From: a virus
Strand: one strand, 5' to 3'
DNA length: 35,745 nucleotides
Virus record (IMG/VR): IMGVR_UViG_3300047287_000356
Location: 1 to 35,745 of that record
Part shown: positions 31,045-35,745 of the stretch, in pieces
How positions within the stretch are numbered: position 1 is the stretch's first letter
How the letters are laid out: the number at the start of each line of letters is the position of its first letter
Notes under the pieces: generated by a model
Seen by the model: only the letters and a program-made list of their open reading frames with translations
Told to the model about the DNA's origin: nothing
Database searches by the model: none
Position numbers and translations under genes: made by a program

Positions 31045-31581
31045 CTACTTTAAACGCACACGTCCTTTTACCCAACCGGGAGGTATGGGTTCAGTCAGAG
31101 GGATAAATCTATTAGTAACTCCGTTGTTAATGACGTATCTACTCATATAGCCTTCTACCCAACCAGGTGGGATAATATCAAACTTTGAGATATATTTTTC
31201 AATAACCCCGTTGTTAATTCTTTTTCTATTCTCCGATAGCAGCAAACCCCGACGAGACTGTTCTTTACTATATTCTAATTCATCCGTGAATCTTTTTCTA
31301 TAAGAGTTGTGCATGTGAAACATTTTGTCCAAATCGGGATATTTTTCCCATTTAGCTTTTCCGCCTTTCTCAGCAGCTTTGCTGACCCAAAACTTTCCTC
31401 TTTCGTAGAGGTGTGGGGGCAAATATTTTAGCTGTCGGCGATGAATGCACGGTCTACCGTAATGCTCGGACTGGTATACGCTCAAGATAGCGTGTGCTCT
31501 GGCACTGATCAGTACGAGGTTGCTCGGATCGTCAGACCCCCCCATGCACCTTGGGACGATGTGATGCAACTCCTTGGTCAT
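31045..31581 (-). CDS. HNH homing endonuclease (behind tRNA-Thr)
   Basis: A 178-residue HNH protein: ELHHIVPRCMGGSDDPSNLV at residues 4-23, then a helical ARAHAILSVYQSEHYG. The C-terminal half holds two copies of a motif with INNGV followed about 13 residues later by IPPGWV, probably DNA-contact modules. The ATG lies one base after the 3' end of tRNA-Thr, so it rides on the tRNA transcript. Its last codons contain the late motif of the next gene. A freestanding homing endonuclease linked to tRNAs is common in T4-like phages. Confidence 0.85.
   Translation of the reverse strand: MTKELHHIVPRCMGGSDDPSNLVLISARAHAILSVYQSEHYGRPCIHRRQLKYLPPHLYERGKFWVSKAAEKGGKAKWEKYPDLDKMFHMHNSYRKRFTDELEYSKEQSRRGLLLSENRKRINNGVIEKYISKFDIIPPGWVEGYMSRYVINNGVTNRFIPLTEPIPPGWVKGRVRLK
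31048..31055 (-). promoter_or_regulatory. late promoter-like motif GTTTAAAG before membrane protein gene
   Basis: Minus-strand GTTTAAAG, within the last codons of the HNH gene, 23 bases before ATG 31024. Confidence 0.6.
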
Positions 31582-31582
31582 A

Positions 31583-31654
31583 AGCCGGATAACAGATTTG
31601 AACTGTTGGCCTGAACTTTACAAAAGTCCTGCTCTACCACTGAGCTAATCCGGC
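31583..31654 (-). tRNA. tRNA-Thr(UGU)
   Basis: Full cloverleaf: acceptor GCCGGAT/ATCCGGC, D arm AGCTC/GAGC, anticodon GGACT-TTTGTAA-AGTTC (UGU, decoding ACA), T arm ACAG/CTGT with TTCAAAT, discriminator T. CCA is not encoded. It lies 3 bases after tRNA-Val in the same transcript. Confidence 0.95.
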
Positions 31655-31657
31655 AAA

Positions 31658-31729
31658 TGGGCAGTGGGGGAATCGAACCCACGACATCTTGCTTGTAAAG
31701 CAAGCGCTCTACCGCTGAGCTAACCGCCC
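31658..31729 (-). tRNA. tRNA-Val(UAC)
   Basis: Full cloverleaf: acceptor GGGCGGT/ACTGCCC, anticodon CTTGC-TTTACAA-GCAAG (UAC, decoding GUA), T arm GTGGG/CCCAC with TTCGATT, discriminator A. CCA is not encoded. It is the first gene after a strong promoter. Confidence 0.96.
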
Positions 31730-31738
31730 ATCTGTGTA

Positions 31739-31767
31739 ATTATACCACAGACTAAATGGTTTGGCAA
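31739..31767 (-). promoter_or_regulatory. sigma70-type promoter for tRNA-Val/tRNA-Thr
   Basis: Minus strand TTGCCA (31767-31762), 17-base spacer, TATAAT (31744-31739) with upstream TGG. The -10 ends 9 bases before the tRNA-Val 5' end, so transcription should begin almost at the mature end. Confidence 0.85.
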
Positions 31768-31799
31768 AAAAAGACCCTGAGAACTTTTGATCCCCAGGG
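31766..31799 (-). terminator. Rho-independent terminator after structured RNA region
   Basis: Minus strand CCCTGGGGAT / GTTCTCAGGG forms a 10-pair stem with G-U pairs around an AAAA loop, followed by TCTTTTTTT. Its T tract runs straight into the -35 of the tRNA-Val promoter. Confidence 0.8.
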
Positions 31800-31825
31800 C
31801 CTGTTTTTTGAACAACACTCTTGAC

Positions 31826-32156
31826 CCGCATTATGCGAAACTAACAACACAAGACCTGATGGGTCTAAATCTAAGACCCAGAGCAGTGACGAATGCAGGG
31901 CGGTTTGCCCTGTGAGACTGCTGCACTAAGTTAGTGCGCAGTAATATGAGTGGCCTATACCTCCTCCAAACTTTTGGACCGCATTATGCGGAACTAACAA
32001 CACAAAGCCCGATGGGGTCTTAATAAAGACACAGAGCGGGAGCGGTATTGGGCAGGGGGATTAACCTGCCGAGACTCTTACACATGATTAGTAATGTGTA
32101 GAGCGGAAATCCAGGAGACTTATGCCCCCTCCAAACTCTCGGACCGCATTATGCGG
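31826..32156 (-). ncRNA. tandem structured non-coding RNA region, two units
   Basis: No gene fits here. Three copies of the palindrome CGCATTATGCG (31827, 31980, 32145) bound two related units of about 153 and 165 bases. Each unit has, on the minus strand, GTTTGGAGG shortly after the palindrome, three further hairpins whose stems are kept but whose bases differ, and a conserved TTGTGTTGTTAGTT before the next palindrome. Compensated stems include GCACTAA/TTAGTGC against TACACAT/ATGTGTA, and CAGGGC/GCCCTG against GGCAGG/CCTGCC. The region ends in a terminator. The strand is inferred from that terminator and from flanking genes. I do not recognise a known RNA family. Confidence 0.65.
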
Positions 32157-32174
32157 GACAACCAATGGATTATT

Positions 32175-32381
32175 TTAGTTATTTTTACCCGAGCGGCTTG
32201 GGAGATTAACCTTCCAATCCGGACCGTCAAGGGCTGACCAAGTTTCGTATAGCCGGTTTTGGCTTACGAAAAACACAGCCCCGTCTCTGGCCATCTCAAG
32301 GGAAGCGGTATTGTTGCTTTCCATTATTTCTTTAAACACTTTTTGAGCGTTTTCGGAAACGGGCTCGACAGTGATGATCAC
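32175..32381 (-). CDS. hypothetical alpha/beta protein, start uncertain (68 aa or longer)
   Basis: From GTG 32381 the product has 68 residues: VIITVEPVSENAQKVFKEIM, then SLEMARDGAVFFVSQNR and a polar tail. The frame stays open upstream, in protein-like sequence (HTLGGHQSQSELDWV, NLKLSDVV), to the 3' end of tRNA-Arg. No ATG, GTG or TTG lies in that stretch. It looks like an alpha/beta domain whose first strand lies before the GTG, so it may be truncated at its 5' end or use a rare start. Function unknown. Confidence 0.5.
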   Translation of the reverse strand: MIITVEPVSENAQKVFKEIMESNNTASLEMARDGAVFFVSQNRLYETWSALDGPDWKVNLPSRSGKNN

Positions 32382-32460
32382 AACGTCAGAGAGTTTGAGA
32401 TTACTAACCCAGTCTAGCTCGGACTGGGACTGGTGTCCACCTAGTGTGTGGTTTACAGAA

Positions 32461-32534
32461 CACCCCCTGCAGGACTTGAACCTGCGGCACCTCGATTAGA
32501 AGTCGAGTGCTCTATCCATCTGAGCTAAGGGGGC
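32461..32534 (-). tRNA. tRNA-Arg(UCU)
   Basis: Full cloverleaf: acceptor GCCCCCT/AGGGGGT, D arm AGCTC/GAGC, anticodon CTCGA-CTTCTAA-TCGAG (UCU, decoding AGA), T arm GCAGG/CCTGC with TTCAAGT, discriminator G. CCA is not encoded. It lies 14 bases after the gene at 32549. Confidence 0.95.
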
Positions 32535-32548
32535 AGGAAAGGGGTAAA

Positions 32549-32914
32549 CTACCCCAGGCGGTCCATCTTATTGACCTTTGTCAACTTGTGGTTTTCGTCC
32601 AACTCAAACCCCAGAGACTGGACGGGCTTGTTGGTGAGAATCGTCAAACTCAACCCGGACTGGAGGCATTTACCCACCATGTCATAGAACGGGTCGGCCT
32701 CGTGCTCGTAGTAGGTAATCTCCTTTGCATGGGTCCCGAACTCATCGTGATCCTCAGCAGAGATCCTGACAACGGCCACTGCGTCTTCTTTCAGCTCTCC
32801 ATGCGGGTAGTGGAGAAGACTTATAGAACTGGTCCGAGGGAGTTTGTCAGAAGCCTGAGGCTGTTGCACGAAAAACCCCTGGAAAAAATTCTTAAAGAAA
32901 CTGCCATCGCTCAT
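32549..32914 (-). CDS. hypothetical protein (121 aa)
   Basis: The 121-residue product starts MSDGSFFKNFFQGFFVQQPQ and has an alpha/beta pattern with EDAVAVVRISAEDHDEFG and HAKEITYYEHEADPFYDMVG. No family is recognised. The ATG overlaps the stop of the upstream basic gene (ATGA), so both are one operon. It is followed by tRNA-Arg in the same direction. Confidence 0.65.
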   Translation of the reverse strand: MSDGSFFKNFFQGFFVQQPQASDKLPRTSSISLLHYPHGELKEDAVAVVRISAEDHDEFGTHAKEITYYEHEADPFYDMVGKCLQSGLSLTILTNKPVQSLGFELDENHKLTKVNKMDRLG

Positions 32915-33072
32915 TTGCCTTGACCCCGGTAGCGCTTCGACTTGCCATTAGCAGAAGTCGCAGAGAGCAAGGTGCGCTTGGAGTTTCCTTGACGGGTTTT
33001 CTTTGGTTTTGCCTGCTGGTGCGGGAGAGACGAGACCGTTGTCAAGCTCTTCTTCTTCCCTGCTGGTGCCAT
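32911..33072 (-). CDS. small basic protein (53 aa)
   Basis: A 53-residue, very basic protein: MAPAGKKKSLTTVSS at the start, then PKKTRQGNSKRTL and the end SKRYRGQGK. Lys/Arg make up about a third, so nucleic-acid or capsid binding is possible. It has no known domain that I can name. A TTGACA promoter lies just upstream, and its stop overlaps the next ATG. The frame is clear, with a start 23 bases after the -10. Confidence 0.65.
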   Translation of the reverse strand: MAPAGKKKSLTTVSSLPHQQAKPKKTRQGNSKRTLLSATSANGKSKRYRGQGK

Positions 33073-33094
33073 GCTGAGATGTTCAGACTGACAC

Positions 33095-33124
33095 AGTCTA
33101 CTAGCAATAGGACGGTTCTGTCAA
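33095..33124 (-). promoter_or_regulatory. sigma70-type promoter before small basic gene
   Basis: Minus strand TTGACA (33124-33119), 18-base spacer, TAGACT (33100-33095), in the 53-base gap after speD and 22 bases before the ATG at 33072. Confidence 0.65.
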
Positions 33125-33125
33125 C

Positions 33126-33455
33126 TCACCGTACAACTTTCTTAATGTTGTAGCTTTGAGGCTTGAAATACCTCAGCACCTCAGATACAAGGTGTTCAGA
33201 CTGGATAGACCCGCAAGAAAACATGTCAATAGCAATGCTATTTTTCTCGGGCCAGGAGTGAGCTGAAAAATGTGACGTGGACAACAAGGCGAGGTAGGTG
33301 TACCCCCCTTCTCCAGGGAACTTGTGGTAACAATCGCTTAAAACCTCTGCCATACACTCCCGTAGAAGCGGTCTGATAAAATCGATAAAAGATTGCATGT
33401 CTTCCAGAAGCAGTCTATCGACTTCAAATAGATCGACAAGGAAGTGCTGTCCCAT
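33126..33455 (-). CDS. speD: S-adenosylmethionine decarboxylase
   Basis: A 109-residue prokaryotic-type SAM decarboxylase, making decarboxylated SAM for spermidine synthesis. The signature STSHFSAHSWPE is at 59-70 and MFSCG at 78-82. Ser61, His66 and Cys81 match the spacing of Ser63, His68 and Cys83 of the Thermotoga enzyme: the Ser becomes the pyruvoyl cofactor after self-cleavage, and His and Cys assist. The residue before the Ser is Thr where Glu is usual. SpeD is a common auxiliary metabolic gene of cyanophages. Expression with the leftward early or middle block is inferred. No spermidine synthase gene is in the window. Confidence 0.93.
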   Translation of the reverse strand: MGQHFLVDLFEVDRLLLEDMQSFIDFIRPLLRECMAEVLSDCYHKFPGEGGYTYLALLSTSHFSAHSWPEKNSIAIDMFSCGSIQSEHLVSEVLRYFKPQSYNIKKVVR

Positions 33456-33458
33456 TGG

Positions 33459-34253
33459 TTAAAAGTTCACGTAGTAGATTTCGGAAGTACGGCGATTAAA
33501 CCCGTATCTGGTGTCGTCGGAGTGTACAACAACATGCCGACCAAAGTCTGGAAAAAGGTCAACATTGTGAACTTTAAGCCCCCGACTTTCATACAAGGTG
33601 GACAGGCAAACCTTATGACCTAGTACATTTAATTCATTAAACGCTTTCACTACATGGTTCATTTTTCTCCTGCTCCATACGTAGTTGTAACCATACCTGT
33701 CAAACCTTCCCGGCATGTGAAAATATGCAACAACATCTTCGGAGAGTTTTGAATCGTCGAAAGTTAACAAGTCTCCGGGGACAAGATTAGGGTTTTTCTC
33801 CCTGGCGAGGTTGGATTTCTCCTGCAAATCACTCAGATCGAGAGAGTATGGAAAATATGACGCGCTATACGCTTTGTTACTATACTTATACGCATATCCG
33901 CTAGCTGTCAGTAAACAATATAATCTCGCGCAGTCCGACCAATTTTGTATACGGGGCCGCTTAGAGTTGAACAGAGACCGTTGCTTGAGATAAGCTTGCT
34001 CAGATTGTCCGGACTTGAAGTCCTCTTCCCAGCAACGCCTCAAATACGAGATGCAAGACTTGACCTGAAAAAACTGGTGTAGCTCGATTATGTGTTTTTC
34101 TCTGGTAAATCCCCAACTGGACGGAGAACAGCGGTACAACAAAGAACCCGTAGACAGGTTCAAGTCGCAGATTTTGTGCGTGGAAAAATCCGGACGGTGG
34201 TTATTAACAAACTTTTCAGCAGTAATTGCATCGCGTCCGGGATACCTAATCAA
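33459..34253 (-). CDS. D12-class adenine methyltransferase-like protein, catalytic motif lost
   Basis: The 264-residue protein follows the layout of D12 (Dam-like) N6-adenine methylases: RYPG at residues 3-6, a DLNLSTGSL stretch (30-38) where the SAM-binding loop sits, a helical middle (ARLYCLLTASGYAYKYSN), then VVAYFHMPGRFDRYGYNYVW (174-193) at the place of the DPPY block, and VCLSTLYESRG. The DPPY tetrad that binds the target base reads HMPG (179-182), so methylation is unlikely. It may be a DNA-binding relic or have a new role. The family call rests on motif order and is moderate. It overlaps the previous gene by 4 bases. Confidence 0.5.
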   Translation of the reverse strand: MIRYPGRDAITAEKFVNNHRPDFSTHKICDLNLSTGSLLYRCSPSSWGFTREKHIIELHQFFQVKSCISYLRRCWEEDFKSGQSEQAYLKQRSLFNSKRPRIQNWSDCARLYCLLTASGYAYKYSNKAYSASYFPYSLDLSDLQEKSNLAREKNPNLVPGDLLTFDDSKLSEDVVAYFHMPGRFDRYGYNYVWSRRKMNHVVKAFNELNVLGHKVCLSTLYESRGLKVHNVDLFPDFGRHVVVHSDDTRYGFNRRTSEIYYVNF

Positions 34254-34639
34254 GGAGTGATCCTCCGCCAGTTTTTACCTGTCCAGAAACAGATATGGCG
34301 GTTGGAGTAGAACCTTAGAGTGCCTGGCACTGTACCTTTAATTTTACCCTCTGGACCAAAGACCTTCTTAATCTGATACTCCATGCCCTCAGGTGTATCC
34401 CCAGAAATTAATATAGCTTTTTCCAACAATTTTAACACACTATGAGCTGTAAATTTTAGATTATATCCTTCCAACAAGGTGACGTCTTTACTATATTCTC
34501 TGGACATTCCTGCCTGCCTCTCCTGAAACGGGTAGAGGTAGTTTTCCCCTTTGGCATCTACCCACAACTGCAAGGTTTTGATCATTTCAGGTCTGACTGT
34601 CTGCCACACCTCGGAACTGACAACCCTGGTGATTCTCAT
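34250..34639 (-). CDS. hypothetical protein (129 aa)
   Basis: From ATG 34639 the product has 129 residues, MRITRVVSSEVWQTVRPEM onward. A TTG 7 codons earlier is also possible. It has a helical middle (LKFTAHSVLKLLEKAILI) and a basic end (SNRHICFWTGKNWRRITP). No family is recognised. It overlaps the D12-like gene start, so the two are coupled. Confidence 0.6.
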   Translation of the reverse strand: MRITRVVSSEVWQTVRPEMIKTLQLWVDAKGENYLYPFQERQAGMSREYSKDVTLLEGYNLKFTAHSVLKLLEKAILISGDTPEGMEYQIKKVFGPEGKIKGTVPGTLRFYSNRHICFWTGKNWRRITP

Positions 34640-34656
34640 GAAGCGACCTTGTTTCG

Positions 34657-34881
34657 TCAAAAGTCTAGCACGATTGTGTCAGTCTGTACAGACTGCAGAT
34701 ATTGACGATACCGACTAAAACGGGGGTACGAGGGTACAACCCCCAAAGAGTTGCAGCACTCAGTGTAGCTGAGCCATTCGTACCACGGAGTTGTACGGTC
34801 CAGATTGGACATTCTGCCAATACTGCACTGATAACTGCGCGTAACGTTCCAGAGTTTCGCTACCAACGACACTGATCCCAT
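34657..34881 (-). CDS. hypothetical protein (74 aa)
   Basis: From ATG 34881 the product has 74 residues with many Ser, Tyr and Arg (SYQCSIGRMSNLDRTTPWYE, SYPRFSRYRQYLQSVQ). No motif is recognised. It follows the membrane protein gene with an overlap of the last bases of the region, in the same direction. Confidence 0.5.
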   Translation of the reverse strand: MGSVSLVAKLWNVTRSYQCSIGRMSNLDRTTPWYEWLSYTECCNSLGVVPSYPRFSRYRQYLQSVQTDTIVLDF

Positions 34882-34886
34882 TGGTC

Positions 34887-35183
34887 TCAATCTCCGTCTT
34901 GAGGCTGTTCAGCTCGTCCTGCAGCGTCATTGATCTCTTTGGTCAATTGTTCTGCCATCCTAACAAACCTGTCTGGGGTCTTTGCAACCCCCTTGTTGCG
35001 ATTCGTAAGGTACCAGCGGTCCATCTGCAACTGCGGCCAGAGCTTGAGCCAGAGAACGGCCTTTTGCCACCACAACTGAGGGTAGAGAGTCAAATACAGA
35101 TATACGGTGGCGAAAAAACTGCGATCGTTGTAAATAAGGATCGAACTCAAGATCAGAATACAGATTAGGTCTGTCGGGGTCAT
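34887..35183 (-). CDS. small membrane protein (98 aa)
   Basis: The 98-residue protein has one N-terminal hydrophobic helix (LICILILSSILIY, residues 6-18), then an aromatic stretch (SFFATVYLYLTLYPQLWW) that may form a second membrane-associated segment, and a charged C-terminal half. A late-type GTTTAAAG lies 20 bases before the ATG, which overlaps the topoisomerase stop. It could be a lysis or membrane-remodelling protein. That is speculative. Confidence 0.65.
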   Translation of the reverse strand: MTPTDLICILILSSILIYNDRSFFATVYLYLTLYPQLWWQKAVLWLKLWPQLQMDRWYLTNRNKGVAKTPDRFVRMAEQLTKEINDAAGRAEQPQDGD

Positions 35184-35745
35184 GCTTTAACCAATTTTTT
35201 AGTCTTTAAACGAGTTTTTGCCTCGCTGGTGTGGTATTTGGCCCGTCTAGACGATGAAAACCCCTTAAAAGTGGTGATTTGAGTGACAATCTCGTCGTCT
35301 AACCGGTCCTCACTGGCCAAAATGGCGGTAATTTCCGCCTTTCTACCCCGTAAAGAGGCAATTTTTGCCTTTAAGTCGGCAATTTCCGTCTTGATAAGCC
35401 GCGAGAGCGGTGTTTTGAGCACTTCTTCGGCCTGAAACTCGCTCAAAGACCACTTAGACCGCAAAGATTTGACCGCAGCAGCCCGATCTTTAGATTTTTT
35501 TAAGATTTCCACCAACATAGAGGTGTCTCCGAGCACTTTTTCAATACCGCATAGGCGTTCTATGGCTTTATCAACACCTAACTGCTCATTTACGAACCGT
35601 TCAGTCAAGTAATTTTTGCGTTGCACATACCAGTATTGGATAATATCCTTAACTCCGAGCACTTTAGGCATGCCATCCACGACAGCAGTGGCGTTAACAC
35701 TATGAACATGAGACAAATTAGTATTAGCAAGGAGCACTTTGATTA
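35180..35745 (-). CDS. type II DNA topoisomerase subunit A-like, partial (C-terminal part)
   Basis: The visible 187 residues are the end of a type IIA topoisomerase cleavage subunit (GyrA/ParC/T4 gp52 type). The start IKVLLANTNLSHVHSVNATA, then VVDGMPKVLGVKDIIQYW, match the region where the gyrase/topo IV A subunit meets its coiled coil, followed by the helix YVQRKNYLTERFVNE and the long coiled-coil arm to the end. The catalytic Tyr domain lies outside the window, upstream. No beta-pinwheel domain follows, as in T4 gp52, so it is of the short type. The frame is open to the edge. Its stop overlaps the membrane protein start. Confidence 0.85.
   Translation of the reverse strand, partial: IKVLLANTNLSHVHSVNATAVVDGMPKVLGVKDIIQYWYVQRKNYLTERFVNEQLGVDKAIERLCGIEKVLGDTSMLVEILKKSKDRAAAVKSLRSKWSLSEFQAEEVLKTPLSRLIKTEIADLKAKIASLRGRKAEITAILASEDRLDDEIVTQITTFKGFSSSRRAKYHTSEAKTRLKTKKLVKA
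35204..35211 (-). promoter_or_regulatory. late promoter-like motif GTTTAAAG before membrane protein gene
   Basis: Minus-strand GTTTAAAG inside the topoisomerase 3' end, 20 bases before ATG 35183. Confidence 0.6.

Noticed and set aside
32330-32337. Minus-strand GTTTAAAG inside the gene at 32175
   Set aside because: The next ATG is only 5 bases away and there is no start at the usual spacing.
1-35745. Signs of lysogeny (integrase, repressor, attachment sites)
   Set aside because: No tyrosine or serine recombinase motif or repressor was found, and the tRNAs show no flanking att-like repeats.

Overview
The window looks like part of the genome of a large contractile-tailed (myovirus) phage of cyanobacteria. 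The main evidence is a tail sheath, tail tube, portal, protease/scaffold and capsid set, a family A DNA polymerase with mitochondrial Pol-gamma-like motifs, a phage-type S-adenosylmethionine decarboxylase (a gene typical of cyanophages), a type II topoisomerase subunit, a tRNA cluster and three HNH homing endonucleases. From memory, the Synechococcus phage S-TIM5 lineage is known for a mitochondrial-like DNA polymerase. Membership of that lineage is the best guess here, but it is an inference that cannot be proved from this window.

Layout. Positions 1-5181 are a leftward structural block: a partial gene at the left edge, a PKD-domain protein, tail tube, DUF935/Mu gp29-type portal and several unknowns. 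Positions 5180-10256 run rightward: a 1234-residue unknown (probably virion) protein, a leucine-rich-repeat protein and a coiled-coil protein. Positions 10253-14581 run leftward and hold three small genes, a long tail-fibre-like protein with 99-bp internal repeats, and two further presumptive virion genes. Positions 14654-22653 run rightward: overlapping tail-assembly-chaperone-like genes, sheath, protease/scaffold with a likely nested scaffold start, decoration protein, and the major capsid gene split by a group I intron that carries an HNH gene broken by a frameshift. A strong terminator follows.

Positions 22707-26034 mix small unknowns with neck/tail-completion genes (Mu gp36-like and gp37-like) and a Dps-type ferritin with all ferroxidase ligands. 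Positions 26036-29690 run leftward with the Pol-gamma-like polymerase and a calcineurin-like phosphatase. Positions 29609-32534 hold five tRNA genes (two Leu, Thr, Val, Arg), two HNH genes, a coiled-coil membrane protein, a duplicated tRNA-Leu module, and about 330 bases of tandemly duplicated, strongly structured non-coding sequence. Positions 32549-35745 run leftward: small unknowns, SpeD, a D12 adenine-methylase-like protein lacking its catalytic motif, a membrane protein, and a topoisomerase subunit running off the right edge.

Regulation. The octamer GTTTAAAG (or a close variant) lies about 20-32 bases before the start of many structural genes on both strands, including a point inside the protease gene just before an in-frame ATG. 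I read it as the phage late promoter core. Separate sigma70-like promoters precede tRNA-Val and the small-gene cluster at 33072. The virion genes therefore seem to share one late control signal, while replication, tRNA and metabolic genes use host-type signals.
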